From Siphonodentalium dalli (Eukaryota; Mollusca; Scaphopoda; Gadilida; Siphonodentaliidae), in contig CP136064.1 in NCBI GenBank assembly GCA_032622095.1, positions 39,856,426 through 39,920,425 of the forward strand: a stretch of 64,000 nt of DNA, read 5' to 3'. A program made the position numbers and the translations under genes. The stretch's first letter is position 1, and every line of letters starts with the position of its first letter. The notes beneath the pieces were generated by a model. The model searched no databases. It saw only the letters and a program-made list of their open reading frames with translations, and was not told the DNA's origin. This document shows positions 1 to 9,859 of the stretch, in pieces.

Positions 1-2090
1 GAGTATACAATTACAGCTATAATCACTATATCCATGTCGGTGGCTTGGATTATGATGCTGCTGTGTTGGTTGATAACTGCGTGTTTTGCATGCACACATA
101 TCCGTGTATCGGCCTCTTAATTCATGTGTACATGGTGCAATAATATATCCAAATCAAGTTCATGGTTACTTTGTACGTGTTCACCTTTGGTAACTACAAT
201 GCCATTGTCCGTATTAACAGTTATGATCTTGTCAGCAAGGAAGTGAAATACTAGTAGCTCTGTTTTCTTTGATTTGATTTCAGCTGGAGAAGACCGGAAA
301 ATTGAAATGGAATTTCTTTTGATTAGATCATAGAAAGTACATTTATTTTGGTTTCCAATTCCTTTTATGGAAGATGCAGAATAGTCCTTGCATTTCTTAT
401 AGACAACCTGAATCAGTTCAGCATTAACTGGGTCTACAATGTATCTGGTGTCCAATGCCAAGAGGTATGTGGAGTCATCATAAAACGGATTTACCATTTC
501 TTGTATCACGTCTGTTATGTTATTCACATTATTTAAAAAAAAATTGATACGCAATTGTCTCCTCGTGATGTTTGGTTTCTTATGTGATATCCTTTGTACA
601 AGCAATATTATCATAATCAGAAATAAGGCAACATAATTCTGGACTAGCGACCATCCATCTATTGAGTGTGCTTCATCCTCAGTTATCCCAATTGCTCCTC
701 CATCCCCTTTCACGACTGCATTGTGCTGTTCATGGACTTGAGTTCAGTCTTGAGTACAAGAAAGTTCCCTCTGTGAAATCATTTGCTATGCTGTGATGTT
801 TCTTCTCTATTGTCATCATGTCTCTGATGTGAATATATAGGTATCAGTAAAATTGTCAATTCAATGTCAAGCACCAAACTCCAGAACTGGAACTGTGGAC
901 TAAAAGCACATTTACTTTTACACCAGTCATTGACATTTGAGTGCATACTATCAACATCGGATAAATCCTGACTGCTGTATGCTGAGTGTGCAAATTTCAT
1001 GAGTTTGAAAAGACTACACGCTGTTATATGATGTGCCTGTCAGGTTTTTGTAATACGTGAAGCTTTGATGAATGAATATGCTGTGCCTGGGCTTGCTATA
1101 CCTGCATCTACGAGAGCACTCGTCCAGTCGCTATCCTGAAGTACTGAACCAACCATTTTTAGAGCATCCAATTCGAGATGTAACCCTCGAAGCATAACAA
1201 CATATTTGTCCTCACCATATAAGTCTGGCCACTGCCACTGTATCTGCTTAGCCAATGACCGGTGTCCGTTCTGAGTTTAGAAGTTGAACCGATTCATTAA
1301 TTTTGCGCATGCAATGTTATATCGTGTCTAATGAGTGAGCCTGATCATGCAACAAAGGTAACATTGAGGTTATTGCTACATCAAACTGGTGACCTCTCTT
1401 TTGAGTTGCATGATGAGCTTACCACGTTATTGATGTACTACCATCAATGACTTCTGTTGACGAGACCTTTTGCAGTTTTTCCAGAACTGAAGTCAATAGG
1501 TCGCTGCTCGCCTTGATTATCTGGATGCGGATGCTGAACCATGGAAATATTTGTCCCGTGGAAAGATGATGTGCTGGTAGTTGATGTAGGGTTGTAGTCA
1601 ATATTGTCCAAAGCAGATGTGGTGAACAAGTCTTTTCTCAATATAGGTGGACACAGAACTCCATCTGTTTGATACTGTATAACAACAACCTCTCCAAGCT
1701 GGTTTGAGATGTCCATGACACGGTCATAAGATATACTCAGTCAGTTTTCATAGAACATTTAAAATAGGTTTTCGTTTCCTTGTTTTTTGTGTACAAAGTG
1801 ATGCCAGTTTATATAGGGAATTGTGTTTCACGGTCTTGACAATGGCGATGATAAAAGGCTTTGTCCTTATATCTGCGTGATTGCTAAATCAGACTTTGTT
1901 GCACCATTTGTAAGCTGTGACTTGATGTCAGCACCATGCCCGATCATACATACAAATTGCAGAAGGGTTTGTGGTACAGAACTTTGTATACATCCTTGTT
2001 CAAACTTGTTGTCAAATTTGGTACGATGTTCAAGCATATGTTTACGAATGATTTCTGCTGCTCCAGCAATGTGTAGCACTTAATTATATT
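1..2090 (-). pseudogene. Broken copy of a large uncharacterised multi-copy animal protein family
   Basis: No function is known to me. Read on the minus strand from 2090 down to 1, separate reading-frame pieces appear in the order expected for a long protein family that I remember as multi-copy and uncharacterised in molluscs and cnidarians. The pieces are about 2079-1867 (HGADIKSQL, TKSDLAI), 1716-1444 (DGVLCPPILRKDLFTT, SFHGTNIS), 1255-1040 (KQIQWQWPDLYGEDKYVVM, GWTSAL-like), 1000-779 (SPQFQFWSLVL, ELTILL), 713-117 (KGDGGAIGITED, VNPFYDDSTYLLALDT, VQSNHELD) and 116-1 (EADTRICVHAKHAV, ATDMDIVIIAV). Each piece is in a different frame, stops lie between them, and central stretches are missing, so this is a decayed copy. 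It runs off the left edge. An alternative is a multi-exon gene with very short introns, but no consistent splice sites join the pieces. The order of pieces is seen; the family name is from memory. Confidence 0.55.
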
Positions 2091-2890
2091 TACAAGCTTG
2101 AGATAGCACAGAACTGTGTCCGAGAAATTCATAAGCACATCGTGACCATGTTTGTGCTCCTCCTTCAGAGAAATTTGACATCTGCATAAGAAAATAATCA
2201 ATAGAATATTGAAGACCGATTTGTACAAAATATGGAATGACATGTCAACAGTATTTGATGACTTCAAATATGAAATGTATACAATTGATTACACTATTAA
2301 TATTAGCAATTGTGTTGTCAATAATATCAACACCAAGCAGAACTTAAACATTTTAACTCACACTATACCAACGTGCACATGTATGTTAACAACCTATTTA
2401 CACATATCATTTAACAAAATTCAATAACTCCAGAAGAGTAGTACCAAAGAAATCACATGCCTTAAACTAAGTATCTATGCTATACCACATATAGACCGAT
2501 ACAATAGTTGCAGTTGCTGAAAAAGTAGTCATCTAGATATTTTTTGAAGAATTTTGAGGAAAAAACCTGTAAAAATATGAAAATAATCAAAATATTCCGA
2601 AAAATAATAATAATTTTGCATACTTATGATAATGCAACCTTTAAAGATATGATTTACTTATATATCGTAACAAAGAAAGAACCGAAAAGTGGTTAGTGTA
2701 TCTTATATATTGGGTAGAAGTTCAATGCGGCGGCCATTTTGAAAAATGGCGGCCATCTTGAATCCGGTGGCCATTTTGATTGGTTTGTCGAGCAATTTGT
2801 TTTAGTAATATATATTGATCATGCATACCAAGTTTCATGCTTGTATCACCAACTGAACGATTTTACCATAATTTTACACTTAGCCGCCCT
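2091..2890. other. AT-rich non-coding stretch with a GGCGGCCATTTTG cluster
   Basis: No gene is supported here. Between about 2730 and 2780 the motif GGCGGCCATTTTG occurs three times, once inverted, so a short hairpin can form. The sequence after it (about 2815-2850) resembles the flank of a dispersed repeat, but no second copy lies in the window. Confidence 0.4.
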
Positions 2891-2894
2891 ACTA

Positions 2895-3073
2895 TAACAC
2901 GCCAAGCAAAACAACTGAGCCATACGCTCCACTTAATTCGGGAAAAAAATTATCGACGACAAATACACAGCAATGATGCTACCAGAGTGAGTTGCTGGTT
3001 AAAATACAAATACATTTACACATACGACGCTGCCTATAAAACTGCCAACTATAACCACACCTGGTCAATCCTT
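2895..3073 (-). repeat. Partial inverted copy of the foldback element at 3529-3934
   Basis: The stretch from TAACACGCCAAGCAAAAC to CTGGTCAATCC is the reverse complement of about 3674-3848, the centre and right arm of the foldback element just downstream. Only a few substitutions separate the two. One outer arm is missing, so it is a truncated second copy in the opposite orientation. Confidence 0.8.
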
Positions 3074-3116
3074 TTCATGACGGAAGGTGCTGGTGTAGCA
3101 TTAAAGATCTTGTGCC

Positions 3117-3270
3117 AATACATTATCCTATATAAGTGTCTCCCTTATAAGGAGCCCCACAATTAGGCTCGCACATATAAGATAATGCACTGGCTTACAA
3201 GGTCAGGGTATATATTGTTAGGCCAATGTATTCTTAATGGGAAACTCGCATATATAAGAGAATTTTTCCC
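3117..3270. repeat. Decayed relative of the hairpins in the 9.5-kb MITE
   Basis: Fragments such as CTCGCACATATAAGATAATGC, GCCAATGTATTCTT and CTCGCATATATAAGAGAA are shared with the two hairpins inside the element at 9458-9857 and its copy at 39142-39537. Order and orientation fit an old, diverged copy. No termini are recognisable. Confidence 0.5.
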
Positions 3271-3528
3271 ATCAGAGAGGGTTTTCGCAGATTTTCAGGA
3301 AGCTCCAGTCATGGAATGGTTAAGTGGCTCTACTAATTTGCTATTTTAAGAAAAAAATAACGCTAACATTTCTTAACTCCATCACTTTTCCTCACCAGCA
3401 TCATAGCAATTCAGCCGGATCCACCAGCATCATATCAAATTTGCAGGACCACTTGACGAGGGGTGATAATATTTTTGGAACAAGAACATCGATAGGGCGT
3501 TGCAAAATACGTCCGTGGTAATTTCAAT

Positions 3529-3934
3529 AAAGGGGCCTTAATGGTGAAAATTAGCGGGCGGAACCAAATTCAATATAAAGATTATAGCTTGCAACTAATA
3601 TTTCTTTGATGTCCTAACACGCCAAGCAAAACAACTGAGCCATACGCTCCACTTAATTCGGGGAAAACATTATAAAGGATTGACCAGGTGTGGTTATAGT
3701 TGGCAGTTTTATAGGCAGCGTCGTATGTGTAAAATGTATTTTAACCAGCAACTCACTCTGGTAGCATCATTGCTGTGTATTTGTCGTCGATAATTTTTTT
3801 CCCGAATTAAGTGGAGCGTATGGCTCAGTTGTTTTGCTTGGCGTGTTAGGACATCAAAGAAATATTAGTTGCAAGCTATAATCTTTAAATTTAATTTGGT
3901 TCCGCCCGCTAATTTTCATCATTAAGGCCCCTTT
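3529..3934. mobile_element. Foldback element with about 135-bp inverted arms
   Basis: The left arm (3529-3664) starts AAAGGGGCCTTAATGGTGAA and the right arm (about 3800-3934) is its near-perfect reverse complement. About 130 bp separate the arms. There is no coding capacity, so it is a non-autonomous foldback or MITE-like element. No clear target-site duplication is visible. Its centre is shared with the truncated inverted copy at 2895-3073. Confidence 0.8.
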
Positions 3935-4031
3935 GTTGAAACAACTAGTTTGATCAATATATCGCTCTTTCTCATTCGATGCCAAATGGGGTCATTCACA
4001 TCACTTAAGGACGATTATAGCAACCGTCAGA

Positions 4032-5580
4032 TTAAAGGCCCACTTAATTCTGGAACGCCCAGATAATTTTATATAAAATATATGCCATATTATATACCAT
4101 TTGAAAGAGGAAGTTCCAAAACATTGCATTATCAACTTATTCGGCGTAGTAAACTGTGAACATGTTGTTTTTGTTGAGATACCGACTTGGTGTTCTGTGA
4201 TCAAGTTTCATTATTTTCAAAGGGAGGTGAATAACTCTATATCTTAAGATATAAAGTTATTCCCTTTCCATTGAAAATACATTCTAAGTTTGAATTCTGT
4301 TACATTCTGGGAGCCAAAACGGGGGAAAATCTTTCTATAATTTCTGCTGTTTTTTTTTTAATTTTTCTATGGGCATCTTCTGAGACACAGAATTTCAAAT
4401 GGTGATGAATTAATCATATTTTATGGCATAGACAGGGGGGGGGGGGCGTAAAAAAGTTGCGAGACGTGGGGTGGTTGTTTTTACATTGCCATTTTTTTAC
4501 ACCACCCACCATTTCTTGCATTTTTTTTTCATAAAATTTTAGACACCCACCCCAAAACCCTAAAACTTTATGTTGGTCCCCTCTGTAAAAACGACCAACC
4601 GCTCTATATTGGTCCCTTCTTTGAAAGACCAAATTAAATGTTACTTCCTATTTACAAACATGTACAAGACAAATATTTATTATACTGATAATTATGCGAT
4701 AATCAGCAGTAATCAGCGATAATCTCAACTAAATTGAACTCTAAGCAATCAACAAAGGTAGAATATGATGTAATTATATTGGTAAATTTATAACCCAGCC
4801 TATTTATCTGTGTGAGTAGATGAAAAATATGTTGAATCCCCTGGAATGACAACACAAAATAACTAGGGCCAGTGTTAGGGCCTATAATAGAATAAAAAAT
4901 TACACAAAATTAAATTTATCTTTTTTTCAGACAATCAACCAGCATCAACTAGTAGGCCTAAAGCCTATAGTAATACCAAAAAGGAAAATGTGCATATGAA
5001 TTAGCTTTTATGTATGCCTGCATGACCACCTATCCGACCTCGCATTACGACTTGGGACTAGGCCTAAAGTAATGTTTAACCCTTTGAAATTGAACGCGGA
5101 TGGTCAATTTAGTGCATTAAGTTCACCCTACCCTAGAGCTATCTGAGGTATTTTTTTTATTGAACTACACCGTGAACTAGACAATTTTCATTATAAAAAC
5201 TGCCAAGCAAGCTGAAACAGACACAATAAAGAAATTTGCGCGCAAAAAAAATCAATGAAAATTTTGGGACCCACCCCCACAATATTCACTATTTTTCCAT
5301 TTTATATCAACTTATGGGGGTAATTATAACAATATTGAATGTATTAGTACTTCTCATATTGCAACAAGCCACAACATATAAACAAATATGTTTAAAACAG
5401 TTGAAAATATGTCAATGAAAAAAAAATGGTCAAAAACTGTTTCCGGCCTCGGTACCCACCCACCCCCATACCTCACGTCTCGTAAAAAAAATTCGCCCCC
5501 CCCCTGGCATAGATTGTTATTAATGCCTTTATGAAGGCACTATAAAATAATCCGTGACTCGAAAATTAAGTGGGCCTTAA
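4032..5580. mobile_element. TTAA-flanked MITE, interrupted by another element
   Basis: The left end reads TTAAAGGCCCACTTAATT (4032-4049) and the right end AATTAAGTGGGCCTTAA (5564-5580), so the termini are inverted and flanked by TTAA, the target used by piggyBac-type elements. Similarity continues weakly inward (GATAATTTTATA against GATTATTTTATA inverted). Removing the nested insertion at 4433-5506 and one copy of its 7-bp duplication leaves about 470 bp, a normal MITE size. There is no open frame of note. Confidence 0.55.
4433..5506. mobile_element. Non-autonomous DNA transposon with poly-G termini and 7-bp TSD
   Basis: The left end is CAGGGGGGG... followed by CGAGACGTG. The right end is its inverted counterpart (CACGTCTCG, then a C run ending CCCCTG). 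The flanks are the same 7 bases, GCATAGA, at 4426-4432 and 5507-5513, which reads as a target-site duplication. The interior (about 1 kb) has no transposase. The element at 28769-30431 has the same architecture. The CAGGG start recalls hAT ends, but hAT elements duplicate 8 bp, so the superfamily is left open. Confidence 0.7.
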
Positions 5581-5678
5581 ACTCTGGTTCGTGATGATAT
5601 TCTAGTCATTTTTGTTCGTTAAAAGTTCAGACGCACGAGCAACCTTGACGTCATTTCGTTAGTTTGATTTCTTTACAG

Positions 5679-6118
5679 GTGATGGTTTCATGTTAGTATG
5701 TTATTACTCAAACTGGGCGGGAGATGTCCCGAACACAAATGTCCGTCTCGATATTAAAGACATTAACGCCTTTCTGTGTTCACACCTCGTTTATGCATTT
5801 GCTGACATCGACACAGCGAACTTGGCATTACGTCCGTCCAGAGAAGACGAAGTCCTCCCAAATGGAGGCGGGAAATATTCGGAATTCGTGGGACTCAAGA
5901 ACGATAACCCTATGTTGAAAACAATGGTGTCTATTGGTGGCGGAAACGTCGAGTCGGAGACGTTCGTGACGTTATGCCGTGATCCGCAGTCGCGACAGAC
6001 GTTTTCTAGGAATGCCATTCAGTTCATGAGACAGCATAATTTCGATGGATTGGACATTGATTGGGAATTTCCGGACGACCCTCCACAATCCAAGGCAATG
6101 CTTACAATGTTACTGCAG
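5679..6118 (+). CDS. GH18 chitinase-type module 1, exon 1 (N-terminal half of barrel)
   Basis: This exon opens a glycoside hydrolase family 18 domain, whose members cleave chitin or chito-oligosaccharides and are usually secreted. The acceptor CTTTACAG ends at 5678 and the donor GTGAAT begins at 6119. The exon starts in phase 1 (two bases complete a codon) and ends in phase 0. Seen motifs are VCYYSNWAG (first strand), HLVYAFADID, MVSIGGG (the SxGG strand) and FDGLDIDWEFP, which contains the full DxxDxDxE catalytic signature with the acid/base Glu. Residues read open for 146 codons. The ATG at 5690 lies inside the domain and is not the real start. No signal-peptide exon was found upstream, so either it is too short to recognise or this is an internal module of a longer protein. 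Confidence 0.9.
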
Positions 6119-6935
6119 GTGAATACACAAACTTATGTACTTTGTACAAAACAAAACCGGACCTGCCACCGGTATTTCGTTTTTGGAGCTGAATGCTATT
6201 GTCTGCCTGTAATATTTCCTGAAGAAAAAGTTAAAGATGCATAATCCGAATTAACGCTCCTAAATTACTATTTATTTGGCTTCGGTGGTAAAAAAAAAAA
6301 TTTGATTCGAGTCGAGGAACCCACCCATCAAGGCTCAGATTTATCAGATATCGATTTTTAAAATATGTTATTTTTCACCACCTGGAATATTTGGCGGCCT
6401 ATCAAATATTCGAAGAGCCGACCGACACACTCTCGATACTAAATTGCGTTGAACAAAATGTTGATATAACACGTTATGGGAAATTTTATACTGGAGATGA
6501 CAGTGGTTGGCATTATCTTTGAGCAATTAATAGATTCTGATAACTAAAGCGTCTTTTGAAGAAATGTTGTTGTTGGAATCTGATGATACGTGACCATATA
6601 ATCGGAGTGTGTACCTTTAACAATACTATTATTGATGCTGAAATTCTGACGGCGATGCCACCGAAACTGAATACAGTCATGCATTGTGCTGCTCAGTATA
6701 CCACAGTGTCATTGTCTCCAGCCTTTATTGGTCGGAAATACGTGGCGAACGACTTAATGATTCCAATGGCATGGGCGAACGCACGATTTCTTCTACTGCA
6801 ATATTATGGAGGGCTAGCCTATGTTGCATGCTCAACACGGCCACGTGTAATACCACAAATACTTTTGTTTTCGAAGTCAGCATGAGTCTTTGACCTAACC
6901 ATGTAGAAAATCATTGGTGTCTGAATACCTTTTAG
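6119..6935 (+). other. Module 1 intron 1
   Basis: An 817-bp phase-0 intron between ...LLQ and ELRRQ. It is bounded by GTGAAT and TTTTAG. Nothing else is recognisable inside. Module 2 has an intron at the same place. Confidence 0.8.
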
Positions 6936-7060
6936 GAATTGAGGCGACAAATAAACGAAGAAGCACAAAACAGTGGGAATGATAAGTTGATTCTGACCAT
7001 CGCAGCGGGAGTCGGAGAAAAGTTTATCGAAGATGGATACGACGTAAGCCAAGTATCAAG
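6936..7060 (+). CDS. GH18 module 1, exon 2
   Basis: A 125-nt exon encoding ELRRQINEEA...KLILTIAAGVGEK...YDVSQVSR. The strand LILTIAAG matches the GH18 segment that follows the catalytic loop. It enters in phase 0 and leaves with two bases (AG) that are completed by the next exon. Module 2 has an exon of identical length and phase at 39972-40096, which supports both calls. The donor is AAG/GTAATA. Confidence 0.88.
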
Positions 7061-7224
7061 GTAATATATTGTGTCCTCGTAATCTGGTTTTCTCTTTTCA
7101 TAAGTTATCAATTGAATAACCTCGCACACGATATCATGCACCGGGTGATAAAGTCTGATCGACCAATCTGTGATGAAGGTTAACCTTAGTCGATTACTTT
7201 CGGTTTATTTTGCTATAGAGATGC

Positions 7225-7383
7225 GAAAATGTATTTGATTTATCTATGGGAAGGCCACACGTTAGTATGTCAACAATGGCGTCCATGCAATGTGGCAGTG
7301 TTTGAAAATGTTTTTGATTTATCTATGGAAGGCCATAAGTTAGTATGTGAACAATGAATGACGTCCATGCAAGGTGGCAGTGT
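7225..7383. repeat. Two tandem copies of a 79-bp unit
   Basis: The stretch starting AAAATGTATTTGATTTATC at 7226 recurs at 7305 with a few changes and a small insertion (GGCGTCCATGCAA.GTGGCAGTG in both). It lies in intron 2 of module 1, with no coding signal. Confidence 0.8.
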
Positions 7384-7865
7384 TTGTGAACTCGTACAAA
7401 GAAGGCTATCCTCGGATAATCGACCATCAGTAAGATCACATGACATCAAGCCTAATTGGACCTCCTCGTACAGGGAAATTGCAAAGGTAAATTTTCCAAA
7501 TAATCCTTCCTACGTCCGGAATACCTAAGGGTGTGTTTTTCAGCAGATTTAATAGAACATACATTTCCAAAGAACATTTAGAAGATAAACGTAAAGAACT
7601 CCAAAAACAAGACCAATATTTAAAAATGAATTTTCTCGAACGATCATCACACATCATATTAATACTTCTGCCCCTTCTATTATCTGTCGTCTGCTTATAT
7701 TTCCTGAACATCCCTCCATATGAATATATGACATTCCAATGTGTCCTTTTATATATATATATTTGTTTTTGTTTTAAAGGAACAAATCCAACTGGACTTT
7801 TGGTTCCAATTGCGAGTACAATTTACATGTTATATCACAATACATCACTAAAAGTCAACTATAAA

Positions 7866-8612
7866 CTTTGATTTGCCACTATATAAGGATCGTCTTCAGT
7901 TATGGACATCGGTAAGATATCTTCTGTGTCTGAGGTGATTGTCCAACATTTCTGTAAAATTGAGAAGTGTTGGAGTTTCAACCACATATTCCGGTAAACT
8001 GTTCCATTCATGACAAACTCTATGTGAGAAGTAATACTTCCTAACATCCTTTGACTGCGGCTGTAATTTCAGTTTCCATGCACGCCCTCTTGTGATACTG
8101 TTTTCGTTTATTTGAAAGAATCTTGTAGTGTCTATGTTGTAGTGCCCTCGAAGAAAGTTTGTATGTCTCGATCAAGTCAGCTGTAATCAGTTATATTTGA
8201 CAGATGGGAGGTTCAAAACTAACAATCTATTATTATAACTACGATTTAGCTTGGAACCATACGTGTTACTCTCCGTTTAATTTTTTCCAATGTCTGTGAC
8301 GTTCCAAGAAAACGTGGATTCCAAACATTGCAACAGTATTCTTGGATTGGGCGAACCAAAGATGTGTAAATTGTCCTGAAAATGTTGCAATCGATTTCCG
8401 TGAATGTTCTGTATCCCAAGGACTTGGTTATCTCTCGATATTACAGAATTGATGTGCCCGTCGAAATTCAGTTTAATGTCCACGATCACTCCTAGATCTC
8501 TATCCTGGTCCAGGTGGATGGATGGTATAATTTCCTGTTTCGTTTCAGTGTCCGATATTATGTAATTGAATGATGGATTATTATAACCAAAGTGTAACAC
8601 GTGTGTTTTTGA
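7866..8612 (-). pseudogene. LINE reverse-transcriptase C-terminal fragment, frameshifted
   Basis: On the minus strand this reads as the last part of a non-LTR retrotransposon reverse transcriptase. It has LHFGYNNPSFNY, then DLGVIVDIKLNFDGHINSV, then after a frameshift IYTSLVRP and EYCCNVWNPRFLG, and further down RGRAWKLKLQPQ and VCHEWNSLPEYVVE. At least two frame changes and several stops are visible, so it is dead. The 5' part with the polymerase active site is absent, as in typical 5'-truncated LINE copies. It sits in the large intron of the chitinase gene. Confidence 0.8.
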
Positions 8613-8627
8613 AGAGTTAAAACATAA

Positions 8628-8925
8628 TCATCACGTAGTCGCCTGAATTTCACCGACATCAAATTCAATCTCACTAGTCTATCTCTGTAGCTCAGGTTCT
8701 GTAATTGTGGGACTAGTTTGGTGGCTCTTCGTTGAACGTTTTCCAGAGCGACGCACTGGTATTGGAGATGCGGATCCCAGACAGTGCTACAATATTCCAA
8801 AACAGGTCTTACCATTGTCACGTACAACTTCCTGAATGTATCAGCACCCAACTGTTGACATGTTCTGGTTATAATTCCAAGAATCTTCCGAGCACGGCTA
8901 CATACATGGTTTATATGAATTTTGA
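8628..8925 (-). pseudogene. Second LINE reverse-transcriptase fragment
   Basis: Minus-strand reading gives RARKILGIITRTC, TFRKLYVTMVRPVLEYC, STVWDPHLQYQ, ENVQRRATKLVPQL and LSYRDRLVRLNLMSVKFRR. This is the same C-terminal region that the neighbouring fragment (7866-8612) encodes in diverged form, so the two are pieces of different LINE copies joined head to tail in the same orientation. It is truncated at both ends. Confidence 0.78.
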
Positions 8926-9457
8926 ATTTTTATTTCGAGTCTACACGAAAGTAAATTCCGCTATAAACTTGGGACGCGAAACTAACACGGCTTCTATACG
9001 GCATTCGATTACGTTTTACGTAATTATGCGTGGTTTGCCCGCGTAAACAAATAGTCCCATATAAATAAAGACCCTTTGTCGTAATTAATGTCGTATATTT
9101 AATGAAATAACTTTTCAAACTCTTCATTCATTAGAGTTCATTGGAAAAATATTGGAAGCCCTAGTATTTCTGAGACTTAACGTACTGCAATTTAAATAGA
9201 CGACAAACCGGAAGTCAACGGTCACCTGGCACTATTTCCTGTTATTAAACGAACGTTTAATATCACAATTTATAGAATGGGTTAATTTATTGAATGGAAT
9301 AAGGGTAGGATCATGTAATAAAAAGCATTACAGATCCCCGCAGTGCTCCATAGCTCTTGATTTTGTCGAGCGTAAGGAGCATATTCTGAGGTCATCATCT
9401 GTAAAACAATATTTGAATATTCTCGTTTTGTCAATGCATTTCTGATTTGCGTGTGAT

Positions 9458-9857
9458 TTAACCCTTTACCCAACAGAAGGGCCCTGTGCCAATGCATTCT
9501 CTTATATATGCGAGTCGACCATAGGTCGCCTCGCATATATAAGAGAATGCATTGGCTTAACACATTAAAAATTATAAAATTGTTAAAGAATGTAAGAAAA
9601 AATGGTAAAAAGTGTTAAAAAAAGATTTTTTTTAGGCCAATGCATTCTCTTATATATGCGAGGCGACCTATGGTCGACTCGCATATATAAGAGAATGCAT
9701 TGGCACAGGGCATAACTGTAACTATCACAATGTGGTCAAGGAGCCGGTTCCAATGATATCCATATTTGTATGGTTCTATTGAGACAGACCGAAGATATTT
9801 TAGGCTGTTGAAGCTTTATTTGGCCGGTTTTGGCCGTTTTGTTGGGTAAAGGGTTAA
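9458..9857. mobile_element. piggyBac-type MITE (TTAA), copy 1, with two internal hairpins
   Basis: The ends are TTAACCCTTTACCCAAC (9458) and GTTGGGTAAAGGGTTAA (to 9857), a perfect 17-bp inverted repeat including TTAA. Inside are two hairpins of about 70 bp (about 9488-9556 and 9635-9705) whose arms carry CCAATGCATTCTCTTATATA and its inverse. The second hairpin is the flipped version of the first. A near-identical copy lies at 39142-39537. There is no open frame. The right end stops two bases from the stop codon of the receptor gene at 9860. Confidence 0.9.
9815..9820 (-). promoter_or_regulatory. Candidate polyadenylation signal AATAAA inside the MITE
   Basis: The minus strand reads AATAAA about 40 bases after the stop codon of the receptor gene (TAG at 9862-9860). 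Because the MITE starts two bases after that stop, the signal belongs to the transposon. The motif match is seen; its use is inference. Confidence 0.4.
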
Positions 9858-9859
9858 AA

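Noticed and set aside
7533-7871. 112-codon plus-strand frame with two hydrophobic stretches
   Set aside because: No family recognised, no splice or promoter context, and it lies in AT-rich intron sequence next to LINE debris.
9282-9563. 93-codon minus-strand frame
   Set aside because: It crosses into the MITE hairpin and resembles no family; chance.
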